DNA of 64,000 nucleotides from Petrimonas sp. (GTDB lineage Bacteria; Bacteroidota; Bacteroidia; Bacteroidales; Dysgonomonadaceae): NCBI GenBank assembly GCA_012839475.1, contig DUNG01000007.1, positions 62,001 to 126,000 of the forward strand, read 5' to 3'. Shown piece by piece: positions 27,987 to 38,422 of this stretch (position 1 is its first letter; each line of letters starts with the position of its first letter). The notes under the pieces were generated by a model. It saw only the letters and a program-made list of their open reading frames with translations, ran no database searches and was not told where the DNA came from. The position numbers and the translations under genes were made by a program.

Positions 27987-28171
27987 AGCGTGTTGTAGGT
28001 TCAACGTTGCGTGTGATTTTTTTACCCTTCATATAGATTCTGAAACTAACCTAGATTGAACGTGAAAGTGGGATGATTTGTAAAAACAAATGGGGTAATT
28101 CACGAAAATGAGCGATAGATTTTATACCTTTGTACTCATTTTATACACTACTAATGTCAAAAAGGCAGGAA

Positions 28172-29695
28172 ATGTCACGAAAAATTCAGACAGCCCTCGT
28201 CTCTGTGTACCATAAAGAGGGATTGGAGGAGATACTTTATGAGCTTGACCGTGCACGTGTAATGTTTATATCCACGGGAGGAACCCGCGACTTCATCCAG
28301 TCGCTCGGGTACGAGTGCAAGGCGGTGGAAGAGGTGAGCGGTTACCCCTCTATACTGGGAGGAAGGGTTAAAACGTTGCACCCGAAGGTGTTCGGGGGTA
28401 TCCTCTACCGACGCGAGAACGAGGCCGACAGGAAACAGGTTAAGTCGTACGATATCCCCTCCATCGATCTTGTGATCGTGGACCTATACCCGTTCGAGGA
28501 GACGGTGGCCGCGGGGGGTAGCGATGCTGAAATCATCGAGAAGATTGATATTGGTGGGATCTCCCTTATCCGGGGTGCCGCTAAAAATTATACGGACGTG
28601 CTGGTGGTTGGTTCGAAAAATCAATATGAACCGCTGCTTAACCTCCTGAAGGAAAAGGGGGGTGAATCCAATTTGGATGACCGCCGCCGCTTCGCGAAAG
28701 AAGCTTTCAAGGTATCATCGGGTTACGATGCCGCGATTTTCCGATACTTCGACGCCGATGAGGGGTCGGCATGGCGCGTTGGCCTGGACAAGTGCAAGCT
28801 GCTTCGTTACGGTGAGAACCCGCACCAACAGGGAGTGTTCTATGGAGACTTCGATGCCCTGTTTGAGCAACTTCATGGTAAGGAGGTATCTTACAACAAC
28901 CTGTTGGATATTGATGCGGCCGTTTCGTTGATAGGTGACGTGAAGGAGACGGCGCTCGCGATACTCAAGCACAACAACGCTTGTGGTATGGCATCTCGAT
29001 CCACCGTGAAGGAGGCATGGGACGCGGCCTTAGCTGCCGACCCGGTATCGGCTTTTGGAGGGATCGTGATTACCAATCGCCTCGTGGATAGACTGGCCGC
29101 CGAGGCGATCACCGAGATATTTTTCGAGGTGATTATCGCCCCGGGGTACGACAAAGAGGCGCTCGATATTTTGATGCAAAAGAAAAATCGTATAATTTTG
29201 ATACAGAAGCAGCTGGATAACGCCATCCCGAGCAAGCAGTTTCGCTCCGCGCTGAACGGTGCGCTGGTACAGGATGTGAACGACAGCGTACAGGTTTTAA
29301 GTGACCTCAAAGTGGTAACCGACAGGAAGCCCTCTGACCGGGAGGTGGAGGATTTGCTGTTCGCCAATATCCTGGTGAAACATACCAAATCTAACGCTAT
29401 CGTACTGGTAAAAGACAGACAGCTAATCGCGAGCGGTACGGGACAAACTTCACGGGTAGATGCGCTGAAGCAGGCTATCGAGAAGGCGAACAGCTTTGGC
29501 CTCGACCTGAACGGGGCGGTCATGGCGAGCGACGCGTTTTTCCCTTTTCCGGATTGTGTGGAGATCGCGAGCCAGGCAGGTATCACGGCCGTGGTACACC
29601 CCGGTGGCTCCATTCGCGACGCGGAATCGGTGGAGTTCTGTAACCGGAATGGCATGGCGATGGTGACCACCGGTACCCGTCACTTTAAACATTAA
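28172..29695 (+). CDS. purH: Bifunctional AICAR formyltransferase/IMP cyclohydrolase (supplied ORF begins at 28130, but 28154 or 28172 is the more likely start)
   Basis: MSRKIQTALVSVYHKEGLEEIL, STGGTRDFI, GGRVKTLHPKVFGGIL, LRYGENPHQQGVFYG. Confidence 0.96.
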   Translation: MSRKIQTALVSVYHKEGLEEILYELDRARVMFISTGGTRDFIQSLGYECKAVEEVSGYPSILGGRVKTLHPKVFGGILYRRENEADRKQVKSYDIPSIDLVIVDLYPFEETVAAGGSDAEIIEKIDIGGISLIRGAAKNYTDVLVVGSKNQYEPLLNLLKEKGGESNLDDRRRFAKEAFKVSSGYDAAIFRYFDADEGSAWRVGLDKCKLLRYGENPHQQGVFYGDFDALFEQLHGKEVSYNNLLDIDAAVSLIGDVKETALAILKHNNACGMASRSTVKEAWDAALAADPVSAFGGIVITNRLVDRLAAEAITEIFFEVIIAPGYDKEALDILMQKKNRIILIQKQLDNAIPSKQFRSALNGALVQDVNDSVQVLSDLKVVTDRKPSDREVEDLLFANILVKHTKSNAIVLVKDRQLIASGTGQTSRVDALKQAIEKANSFGLDLNGAVMASDAFFPFPDCVEIASQAGITAVVHPGGSIRDAESVEFCNRNGMAMVTTGTRHFKH

Positions 29696-29720
29696 TAATA
29701 AACAAACAGATATATATACT

Positions 29721-30746
29721 ATGGGCTTATTTTCATTTACGCAAGAGTTGGCCATGGACCTTGGAACAGCCAACTCCGTCATCGTGAACAACGCGGGGAA
29801 GATCTTGCTCGATGAACCTTCAATCGTTGCGCTGGATCACAAAACCGACAAGATGATCGCGCTGGGGGAGAAAGCGAGGCAGATGCACGGCAAGACGCAT
29901 GAGAACATCCGAACGGTAAGGCCGTTGAGGGATGGGGTCATCGCGGACTTCGACGCGGCGGAGCAGATGATCCGGGGCATGATCAAGATGGCCAATAAAA
30001 ATAAAAGGGGTTTCTTCGCACCCACCTTGAGGGTGGTTGTCTGTATCCCCTCGGGAAGCACGGAGGTGGAGATCCGTGCGGTGCGCGACTCGGCGGAGCA
30101 CGCCGGGGGTAGGGATGTGTTCATGATCTTTGAACCCATGGCCGCCGCCCTGGGGATCGGGCTCGATGTGGAGGCACCGGAAGGGAACATGATCGTGGAT
30201 ATAGGTGGAGGAACCACGGAGATTGCCGTGATCTCGCTCGGGGGCATCGTTTCCAATAAATCGATCAAGATCGCGGGTGATGACTTCACGGAAGATATTC
30301 AGGACTACATGGGTCGCCAGCATAATATCAAGGTGGGTGACCGAACTGCCGAGCAGATAAAGATCAACGTGGGCTCGGTGCTGACGGAACTGGATGATCC
30401 ACCCGAGGATTTCGTGGTGCATGGTCCCAACCGCATGACCTCGCTGCCCATGGACGTACCGGTCTCCTACCAGGAGATCGCCCACTGTATTGAGAAGTCG
30501 GTCACCAAGGTAGACTCGGCGGTGCTGAGCGCCCTTGAGCAGACGCCTCCTGAGCTGTATGCCGATATCGTGCGTAACGGCATCCACCTCACCGGGGGCG
30601 GTGCACTGCTGCGCGGGCTCGACAAAAGGCTGACCGAGAAGATCGGTATCCCGTTCAAGGTGGTGGACGACCCCCTGCATATGGTGGCGAAAGGTACGAG
30701 CATCGCGCTACGGAACATTGAGCGTTTCGCTTTCCTTATGAGGTAA
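29721..30746 (+). CDS. mreB: Rod shape-determining protein MreB
   Basis: MDLGTANSVIV, MIVDIGGGTTEIAVISLGGIV, LTGGGALLRGLDKRL. Confidence 0.98.
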   Translation: MGLFSFTQELAMDLGTANSVIVNNAGKILLDEPSIVALDHKTDKMIALGEKARQMHGKTHENIRTVRPLRDGVIADFDAAEQMIRGMIKMANKNKRGFFAPTLRVVVCIPSGSTEVEIRAVRDSAEHAGGRDVFMIFEPMAAALGIGLDVEAPEGNMIVDIGGGTTEIAVISLGGIVSNKSIKIAGDDFTEDIQDYMGRQHNIKVGDRTAEQIKINVGSVLTELDDPPEDFVVHGPNRMTSLPMDVPVSYQEIAHCIEKSVTKVDSAVLSALEQTPPELYADIVRNGIHLTGGGALLRGLDKRLTEKIGIPFKVVDDPLHMVAKGTSIALRNIERFAFLMR

Positions 30747-30824
30747 GGTGGGTTGAGGCGACAAAAGAAAATTAGTACAAGTCAATGTTGTAGGGTGTGA
30801 GAAAGGTGACTTGGGAGGCCACGT

Positions 30825-31670
30825 ATGCGTAATCTTTTGAATTTTATTATTCGAAACAGTCATTGGCTGGTTGCGATCCTGCTGATCGCGTTCAGCTTCT
30901 ACCTCGTGTTCTCGTACAACTCATACCAACGAAGTGTCTTCCTCTCCTCTGCCAACAGGGTGGTCGGATGGTGCTACACGGCCACAAGTAATGTCTCCTC
31001 TTTCTTTCACCTGAAGGGAGATAACCGGCGACTGATGGAACGTGCCGCACAACTGGAACAGGAGATTCACCTGTTGAAAGCGGAACTCGATCACCTGACG
31101 GCTACCGACTCATCGAAAGTAGAGGCGTTTGTGATGGATACCATGGAGCAAAAGCGCTTCGAGTTTATCCCCGCGGAGGTGGTCAACCTGAGCTTTGCCG
31201 GTCCCAGCAACTTCATCACGCTCAATAAAGGGGCACTGCATGGCGTGAAACCGGATATGGGGGTTATATCAAGGCAGGGCGTAGCGGGGGTGGTCGCGAC
31301 GGTTTCCAACAACTTCTCGATGGTGATCCCGGTGATTAACCCGAAGTTTAGGCTGAGCGCGAAGCTAAAGAATTCCGACAATTATGGTTCCATCTCGTGG
31401 GATGGAAGGGAGGTGCAACAGGCCCAGCTGGGCGAATTGCCTAAGCACGAGGTTTTCCAGCCGGGCGATACGGTGATAACCAGTTTCTCGCGTATCTTTC
31501 CCAAGCGACTGATCATTGGGTATGTAAGTGATATGGGGGAGTCGAAAGACGATAATTTCAACACGTTCAATATTCGCTTGGCAACCGATTTCTACTCGTT
31601 GCGGGACGTGTTAATCATTCGGGACTCGTTTTATGAGGAACAAAAAATGCTCGAAGAGGAGGGACGATGA
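30825..31670 (+). CDS. mreC: Rod shape-determining protein MreC
   Basis: N-terminal TM, coiled coil, VISRQGVAGVV; position after mreB. Confidence 0.93.
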   Translation: MRNLLNFIIRNSHWLVAILLIAFSFYLVFSYNSYQRSVFLSSANRVVGWCYTATSNVSSFFHLKGDNRRLMERAAQLEQEIHLLKAELDHLTATDSSKVEAFVMDTMEQKRFEFIPAEVVNLSFAGPSNFITLNKGALHGVKPDMGVISRQGVAGVVATVSNNFSMVIPVINPKFRLSAKLKNSDNYGSISWDGREVQQAQLGELPKHEVFQPGDTVITSFSRIFPKRLIIGYVSDMGESKDDNFNTFNIRLATDFYSLRDVLIIRDSFYEEQKMLEEEGR

Positions 31671-32185
31671 AAATCAGTTATCTATACGAAGGGTTGTTGT
31701 TCGTGTTGCTGGTCCTGTTACAGGTGTTGCTGCTGAGCAGGATAGCCCTCTTTGGCATCGTGACCCCGGTAGTGTATATATACTTCCTGATTAAACTGCC
31801 CATCGGGAGAACTCCTTTCTACGTGATCATATCTGGGTTTCTGTTGGGAATCGTGATCGATATATTCTTTAACACGCCCGGGATGAATGCCGCGGCTACC
31901 ACTATCGTGGCTGCCTTTAGAGGGCCCATCATGAACTTGTTCTTTGAACGCGTGGAGCACGACGAGTTCGTACCCAGCATTTACAATGAGGCTGGGGCGT
32001 TCATCCGTTTCACTGTTTTTATCGTTTCTCTGCACCTTACCCTGCTCTTCTTCATTGAGTCGTTTACCCTCTTTAATCTCGTGAACACGTTGCTGCGGGT
32101 GGTTACCTCGGTCGTCGTTTCGGTAGCCCTCATCTTGGCTATGGATAGTTTAACGTACAAGAAAAAGAGCGGTGATCAAGCGTAG
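31667..32185 (+). CDS. mreD: Rod shape-determining protein MreD
   Basis: Small polytopic protein overlapping mreC and mrdA. Confidence 0.88.
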   Translation: MKISYLYEGLLFVLLVLLQVLLLSRIALFGIVTPVVYIYFLIKLPIGRTPFYVIISGFLLGIVIDIFFNTPGMNAAATTIVAAFRGPIMNLFFERVEHDEFVPSIYNEAGAFIRFTVFIVSLHLTLLFFIESFTLFNLVNTLLRVVTSVVVSVALILAMDSLTYKKKSGDQA

Positions 32186-34046
32186 TCCATTATCCAGCCG
32201 GCAGTTTATTATCTCCTTGGTGGTGATCGTCATCACGGTCATCTACATCGCCCAGTTGTTCAACCTGCAGGTATTGAACCCCCAATATCGGGAATATGCC
32301 GAGAGTAACGCTTTTTTCCGTAGAACGTTATACCCCGCCCGTGGTGCCATATACGATAGGAACGGAGAGCTGCTGGTCTATAACCGCCCCACGTACGACG
32401 TGATGATGGTGGTGAGGGAGATGAGCGAATTTGATACACTCGACTTTTGCCAAACGCTGAATATCGACATGGAGCGATTCCTCGCTTTGGATGCCGAGAT
32501 GAAAGATCAGCGACGGAACCCGGGCTACTCCTCTTATACCCCGCAACTGTTCATGTCGCAACTTGACGTGGAGGAGTATGGTCTGCTGCAAGAGAAACTG
32601 TATAAGTTCCCGGGAATATATATTAGAAGCCGTACGGAGCGACAGTATAACTATCCCAACATGGGGTTGATTTTGGGTTACGTGGCGGAGGTAGATCAAA
32701 ACACGATCGCGGCAGATCCCTACTACGTGAGGAAGGACTACGTGGGTAAATCGGGCATCGAGCTTTCGCACGAAATCGACCTAAGGGGGGAGAAGGGGGT
32801 GGAAATTCTCCTTCGGGATGCTCACGGGAGGATTCAAGGAAGGTATGAAGAGGGTGCGTACGATAAAGTGCCGGTGTCGGGAAAAGACCTCACGTTAGGC
32901 ATTGATATTGAACTTCAGGCGTACGGGGAGTTGTTGATGCGCAACAAGGTGGGGAGCATTGTAATGATCGAGCCAGCTACCGGGGAGATCCTCTGCATGG
33001 TGTCGTCACCTACCTACGACCCGGCTTTGTTGACGGGAAAACAGTTTGGTGCCAACTACCTCGCATTGGAGAGAAATCCTTACAAGCCACTGATTAACCG
33101 TGCGATAGCGGGAACCTACCCGCCGGGGTCGACGTTCAAGTTAACGCAGGGACTCGTCTTTTTGCAAGAGGGAATTATCACGCCAGATACGAAGTATGCC
33201 TGCTACGGGGGCTACCCTCCCTTGGGAGGGCGTCCTGGTTGTCACGCGCATTATTCGCCCGTAGCCGTTCAATTTGCTGTCACCACCTCTTGCAACTCCT
33301 TTTTTTGTTACGGGTTGAACCACATGTTGAGCAATCGAAATAAGTATGCCAGCGTGGGTAGCGCGTTGGATGTTTGGAGGGACTACATGGTGAACATGGG
33401 ACTGGGATACCGGTTGGGGGTGGACTTGCCCTCAGAAAATAGGGGGTTTATACCGAACAGCAAGTTCTATACCAACGTGTATCAGACCGATCGGTGGAAC
33501 GCTCATTACATCATCTCCATTGCCATAGGACAGGGGGAGGTGCTGACTACACCTTTGCAGATCGCCAACCTTGGGGCGATGATCGCCAATCGGGGCTACT
33601 ACTACACGCCACACGTGGTCAAGGAGCGCAAGGGCGATGCGCTGGAGACGATATACACCGAAAGGCATGAGTCGGGGGTCGATAAAGAGCATTTTGAACT
33701 GATTATCGCGGGCATGGCCGATGCGGTGAGTCAGGGAACCGCATGGGGTGCGAATTTGGCACCGGACGTGGAGGTGTGTGGAAAGACCGGGACATCGCAG
33801 AACCCGCACGGTGATGACCACTCGCTTTTCCTGGGTTTCGCACCCAGGGATAACCCGCGGGTGGCCATCGCCGTGCTGGTCGAGAACGGGCTTTGGGGAG
33901 CTACCAACGCCGTGCCAATTGGGCGATTGATGCTCCAGAAGTTTTTCCGTGGTGAAGTACCGGAAAGCGATAAGTGGATGGAAACGATGATCATCGAGCG
34001 CCAGATATTGCCCTACTTTTATACGAGGAACCTACCGGCCAATTAA
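32172..34046 (+). CDS. mrdA: Penicillin-binding protein 2
   Basis: PARGAIYDRNGELLVYN, AGTYPPGSTFK (SxxK), VCGKTGTSQNP (KTG). Confidence 0.96.
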   Translation: MIKRSPLSSRQFIISLVVIVITVIYIAQLFNLQVLNPQYREYAESNAFFRRTLYPARGAIYDRNGELLVYNRPTYDVMMVVREMSEFDTLDFCQTLNIDMERFLALDAEMKDQRRNPGYSSYTPQLFMSQLDVEEYGLLQEKLYKFPGIYIRSRTERQYNYPNMGLILGYVAEVDQNTIAADPYYVRKDYVGKSGIELSHEIDLRGEKGVEILLRDAHGRIQGRYEEGAYDKVPVSGKDLTLGIDIELQAYGELLMRNKVGSIVMIEPATGEILCMVSSPTYDPALLTGKQFGANYLALERNPYKPLINRAIAGTYPPGSTFKLTQGLVFLQEGIITPDTKYACYGGYPPLGGRPGCHAHYSPVAVQFAVTTSCNSFFCYGLNHMLSNRNKYASVGSALDVWRDYMVNMGLGYRLGVDLPSENRGFIPNSKFYTNVYQTDRWNAHYIISIAIGQGEVLTTPLQIANLGAMIANRGYYYTPHVVKERKGDALETIYTERHESGVDKEHFELIIAGMADAVSQGTAWGANLAPDVEVCGKTGTSQNPHGDDHSLFLGFAPRDNPRVAIAVLVENGLWGATNAVPIGRLMLQKFFRGEVPESDKWMETMIIERQILPYFYTRNLPAN

Positions 34047-34058
34047 ATAAAATGCACC

Positions 34059-35519
34059 ATGATGTATAATGGAGGAAATGCGACAGAAGAGCAAGGGAAG
34101 GTGGACAAGCTAATCGTTCTCCTTTACCTCCTCTTCGTGGTGCTTGGGTGGCTCAACATCTACGCGGCCAGCTTCAATTTAGAGAACGCTGCCGGTCTGT
34201 TCGACCTCTCTACCCGGGCTGGCTCACAGCTCATCTGGATCGGTACCTCGCTGTTGATCGCCTTCGCACTGCTTAAGATCGATGTCAGCTTTTACGAAAC
34301 CTACGCCTTTCTCTTTTACCTGGTGGGGATTGCGCTATTGGTACTCACCCTTATCGTGGCGGAAGAGATTAACGGCTCCCGTTCCTGGCTTATCCTGGGG
34401 CCCGTGCATTTCCAACCAGCCGAGTTCATGAAGTTCATTATCGCGCTCACGTTAGCGCGGGTGTTTACCATGTATGGCTTCAAACTGATGGAGGCGAAAA
34501 ACTTCCTGCTCGTCAGCGCCATTATCTTGTTGCCGGCCGTTTTGGTCATCCTGCAGAAGGAGACCGGTACAGCATTGGTGTACCTGAGCTTTATCCTGGT
34601 GATGTACCGTGAAGGGTTGCCCGGTAGAATCCTCTTCATGGGTTTCGCGGCGATTCTTTACTTCATCCTGGGGATCCGCTTTTCGGAAGACCAGCTCGGC
34701 ATGCTCTCCCTCGGAGAGCTAATCGCGGTGATCCTGATTATCCTCTTTTCAGCCGGCTTGCTGTGGAACTACCTGAAGCGGCACCACGCTTTTTTCAGGC
34801 TACTCCTTTTGTCCGGTGCGGTTTTCTTGATCGCGTTCGCGGCCTCCCTGTTCTCGGTGACGATCGACTGGGGCTTGACCGCGTTGATCGCGCTGGGTGT
34901 AACTGCGCTCTCCCTCCTTTTTCTTTTCATTAAGCACCGTAAGCGGACCTACCTCTTTACCCTCATCTTCTTGGTCTGTTCGTTCGCTTTCCTTGAATCA
35001 TCGGAGTACGTCTTCCTCAACATGCTACAACCACATCAACAGATGCGTATCGAGGTACTGTTGGGAATGGAACAAGACTTAAGTGGCGCAGGATACCACG
35101 TGGGGCAATCCAAGATAGCCATCGGGTCGGGAGGCCTCACGGGAAAAGGGTTCCTTAACGGAACGCAAACGAAATTGAAGTACGTGCCTGAGCAGGATAC
35201 CGACTTTATCTTTTGCACCATCGGCGAGGAGCACGGCTTTATTGGTTCCACCCTCATCCTGATCCTGTTTACCCTCTTCGTGCTGCGTATCCTTCACTTG
35301 GCTGAACGTCAGCCCTCGGTGTTCGGACGTGTCTACGGCTACGGGGTGGCGAGCATCTTCATGTTTCACCTGCTGATTAATATCGGGATGGTCATCGGTA
35401 TCATGCCAGTCATCGGCATTCCTCTCCCGTTTTTTAGCTATGGCGGCTCATCGCTCTGGGGATTCACCATCCTGCTTTTTATTTTCCTGCGCATAGATAG
35501 CTCGAGCAGGCGAAGGTAA
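34059..35519 (+). CDS. rodA: Rod shape-determining protein RodA (SEDS glycosyltransferase)
   Basis: GSRSWLILGPVHFQPAEFMKFI, FLNGTQTKLKYVPEQDTDFIFCTIGEEHGFIGS, PFFSYGGSS. Confidence 0.96.
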   Translation: MMYNGGNATEEQGKVDKLIVLLYLLFVVLGWLNIYAASFNLENAAGLFDLSTRAGSQLIWIGTSLLIAFALLKIDVSFYETYAFLFYLVGIALLVLTLIVAEEINGSRSWLILGPVHFQPAEFMKFIIALTLARVFTMYGFKLMEAKNFLLVSAIILLPAVLVILQKETGTALVYLSFILVMYREGLPGRILFMGFAAILYFILGIRFSEDQLGMLSLGELIAVILIILFSAGLLWNYLKRHHAFFRLLLLSGAVFLIAFAASLFSVTIDWGLTALIALGVTALSLLFLFIKHRKRTYLFTLIFLVCSFAFLESSEYVFLNMLQPHQQMRIEVLLGMEQDLSGAGYHVGQSKIAIGSGGLTGKGFLNGTQTKLKYVPEQDTDFIFCTIGEEHGFIGSTLILILFTLFVLRILHLAERQPSVFGRVYGYGVASIFMFHLLINIGMVIGIMPVIGIPLPFFSYGGSSLWGFTILLFIFLRIDSSSRRR

Positions 35520-35713
35520 GTGAAAGGTGTGTTGGTAATCCATTCGGATATGTTTGAGGGCGTATGGATGCGTTTGCTCAATGAGCGTTTAATTGAAGGT
35601 GATGAAATGGATAAACCGAGTATAATGGTACCCGAGTAGGTAACGGGGGACGTAATGATTGGAGGCGATAAACAGAGGTAAATGACTATGAGTGAAAATT
35701 ATAAGCAACAAAT

Positions 35714-36511
35714 ATGAGGGAAACGGCTTTGATAACCGGCGCTTCTAAAGGAATAGGGAAAGAGTTTGCAATCCTGTTCGCTGAGCGAAAGTGCAACCTG
35801 GTGTTGGTGGCCCGTAGTGCCGACCAGTTAGAAGAACTAAAGAAAGCGCTGTGTGAGGAATATGGTGTGCGTGTTCACACAATCGTGAAAGATCTTGTTA
35901 TTCCAAATGCGGTGAACGAGCTGTTTCGGGAGGTGAAAGCCCTGGGGTTAGATGTGGATTACCTGGTTAATAACGCTGGCTTTGGCGATCACGGCGCATT
36001 CGTGGATACCCAATGGGAGCGGTACGAGGAGATGATCGCGCTCAACGTGAAGGTGCTGACCCATCTCTCGCACCTGTATACACGCGATTGGATAGGGAGG
36101 AAAAAGGGGAAGATAGTGAATATTTCCTCCACGGCGGCCTTCCAGCCCGGCCCCATGATGGCGGTCTACTTCGCCACCAAAGCCTATGTCCTACACCTTT
36201 CCGAAGCACTAAATCAGGAGTTAAGAAAAGAGGGCATTACCGTTACAACGCTTTGCCCGGGCCCCACGAGAACCCACTTTTTGGAAGATTCGGGGATGAA
36301 GGCAGCTTGGTTGGTGAAGAATGTGAAGGTGGCCACCCCCAGAGCGGTGGCTGAACTGGGATTTAAAGCCATGATGAAGGGTAAGCCGGTAGTCATCCAT
36401 GGTACAATGAACAAGGTAGCTCCCTTTGCCATCCGCTTTTTACCGCGTAAATGGGTGACACGCCTCTCCGCGAAGGTGATGGGGCACTCAACCGTGGGTG
36501 CGATTTGGTGA
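35714..36511 (+). CDS. Short-chain dehydrogenase/reductase
   Basis: ALITGASKGIGKEFA, YLVNNAGFG, NISSTAAFQ, YFATKAYV. Confidence 0.93.
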   Translation: MRETALITGASKGIGKEFAILFAERKCNLVLVARSADQLEELKKALCEEYGVRVHTIVKDLVIPNAVNELFREVKALGLDVDYLVNNAGFGDHGAFVDTQWERYEEMIALNVKVLTHLSHLYTRDWIGRKKGKIVNISSTAAFQPGPMMAVYFATKAYVLHLSEALNQELRKEGITVTTLCPGPTRTHFLEDSGMKAAWLVKNVKVATPRAVAELGFKAMMKGKPVVIHGTMNKVAPFAIRFLPRKWVTRLSAKVMGHSTVGAIW

Positions 36512-36556
36512 GGATAAAGAAAATGGCTAATTTTACGGGCTAAATCAAAAAGTTAG

Positions 36557-37435
36557 GTGTCGATACTCCACCCACATAGTGTTATATCAGGCTTACTCGC
36601 GGAGCATAACGAACTGATCCCGGTATTGAACCGATTTGGGATACGGCTCGGTGTGGGGGATAAGAGCGTGAACGAGCTATGTGAAGAGCGGGGACTGAAT
36701 ACTGACCTTATCCTGACCGTCTTGAACGTCTACCTGGATGAGTCGTTCATCCCCGATGACTCTCTACCGCTTTTCGATGCAGAATCTATCGCCGATTACT
36801 TCCATCAAACCGTGGAGAGTTACATCCACGACCTGATACCTAACATCGAGAAGCACTTGAGCGCATTCATCGCGATGAGTGGTCCCGAAAAACAGGAGCT
36901 CAAGCTGTTGCGGGAGATTTTCCGGGAGTTTAAAGAGCGAATGACCCAACATCTCCAGGATTCGAGCAGTTACGAGGAGGATTTCCCTCATGAGTTGCTA
37001 CACGATTTGAAGCAGATCCTTATTCAACATCTCTCGCCGGGATGCAATCAAAACCTTTGCCACGCGGTCATTTTCTCCCTGCATTCGTTCCAGAAAGACC
37101 TTGAGGCGCATAACCGCTTAAGGTACAGGGTGCTTATGCCCAAGGTGAGCGAGTTGAGCCCCGGGGGTATCGAGCGGTTGCAGTCAGCCATCTCGAGCGA
37201 GCGTTTGCGACAGGGCGAACCGGCAACCCATCAACTCTCAGACAGGGAGGTCGAGGTTTTACAGTTGATCGTTCAGGGATACCTTAATAAAGAGATTGCC
37301 GAGCAGTTGAATATAAGCCTCAACACGGTGTTGACGCACCGCAAGAATATCATCGCGAAAACGGGTATCCGAACCGTGTCAGGGCTTACTTTTTATAGTC
37401 TACGAAACGGGCTGGTATCCATGCAGTTAAACTGA
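36557..37435 (+). CDS. Regulator with ScdA/hemerythrin-like N-terminal region and C-terminal LuxR-type HTH (GTG start)
   Basis: LIPVLNRFGIRLGVGDKSVNELCEERGL; His/Glu-rich central helices; LSDREVEVLQLIVQGYLNKEIAEQLNISLNTVLTHRKNIIAKTGI. Confidence 0.75.
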   Translation: MSILHPHSVISGLLAEHNELIPVLNRFGIRLGVGDKSVNELCEERGLNTDLILTVLNVYLDESFIPDDSLPLFDAESIADYFHQTVESYIHDLIPNIEKHLSAFIAMSGPEKQELKLLREIFREFKERMTQHLQDSSSYEEDFPHELLHDLKQILIQHLSPGCNQNLCHAVIFSLHSFQKDLEAHNRLRYRVLMPKVSELSPGGIERLQSAISSERLRQGEPATHQLSDREVEVLQLIVQGYLNKEIAEQLNISLNTVLTHRKNIIAKTGIRTVSGLTFYSLRNGLVSMQLN

Positions 37436-37495
37436 TTATGCAATATGAGCCATCAATTGAACGAAATAATGAAACATAGAAGGTGCATTAAAATA

Positions 37496-37530
37496 TTCCA
37501 TACACTATAATGTAAAAATAAGATAATCGT
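37496..37530 (+). promoter_or_regulatory. Shared leader element, copy 3 (TTCCATACAC ... ATAATCGT-GTG)
   Basis: ttccatacactataatgtaaaaataagataatcgt directly before GTG at 37531. Confidence 0.5.
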
Positions 37531-38289
37531 GTGAAACCGAAAAAGAACAAGTTCCTGCATATGCTTTTCGCCAATTGGGGCGAAGTGAGCGAACACGTGT
37601 ACGACCTGGCCATCCTCCCATGGGGTGCCATGGAGCCACACAACCACCACCTTCCCTACCTGACCGACTGTATCTTATCGAGTGCGATCGCGAGCGATGC
37701 CGCGGAGGCGGCATACGAGCAGGGAGTGACCTGCATGGTGCTGCCACCCGTCTTCATGGGTTCGCAGAACGCGGGTCAATGGAACAAGCCCTTCTGCGTG
37801 CATACGTGTGGGGAGACGCAAAAGGCCATCATGTCGGACATCGTCACCTCCCTGTATGGGCAGGGCTTCCGGACGATGGTCATCGTGAATGGCCACGGCG
37901 GGAACAGTTTCAAGTCGCCCGTGCGCGACTTGGCGATGCTCTACCCCGATTTTCGCATCGTGGTGGTCGATTGGTATAACGTGCTTCCGAAGAGGGGTTT
38001 CTTCGAGGAGGTGGTGGATGAACATGCCGGTGAGCAGGAGACATCAGTCATGCTGCACTATCACCCGGAACTGGTGGAGATGGAAAGGGCAGGTGATGGC
38101 CGTGTTACCCCGGGGAAGATACCCTCGCTGGAGGAAAAGGTGGGGTGGATGCCCAGGCATTGGGACGAGGTGTCGGCTGATACCGGGATCGGATGCCCCA
38201 AGAAAGCGACCGCTGAGAAGGGGAAGCGGTACGCTGAGGCGGTCGTCAAGAAAGTCGCACAGCTGCTTGTGGAGCTGGTGGAAAAGTGA
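37531..38289 (+). CDS. Creatininase family amidohydrolase (GTG start)
   Basis: ILPWGAMEPHNHHLPYLTDC, VIVNGHGGNSF, DEHAGEQETSVMLH. Confidence 0.9.
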   Translation: MKPKKNKFLHMLFANWGEVSEHVYDLAILPWGAMEPHNHHLPYLTDCILSSAIASDAAEAAYEQGVTCMVLPPVFMGSQNAGQWNKPFCVHTCGETQKAIMSDIVTSLYGQGFRTMVIVNGHGGNSFKSPVRDLAMLYPDFRIVVVDWYNVLPKRGFFEEVVDEHAGEQETSVMLHYHPELVEMERAGDGRVTPGKIPSLEEKVGWMPRHWDEVSADTGIGCPKKATAEKGKRYAEAVVKKVAQLLVELVEK

Positions 38290-38422
38290 TAATACTTTCA
38301 CCCACGGGTTGAAGGTTCACCCGTTTCCGTAACTTTTGTGAATCTGGCACCAAAGCGGTGGGACCTTTTGAGACAAAAATGAAATAGAACAATCAACAAA
38401 ATAAATTATCAGTAGTAAGTTT

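Noticed and set aside
38290-38422. Possible cobalamin riboswitch upstream of B12-dependent mutA, and likewise upstream of nrdJ
   Set aside because: No recognisable B12-box or required helices were seen in either leader; a covariance-model search would be decisive.
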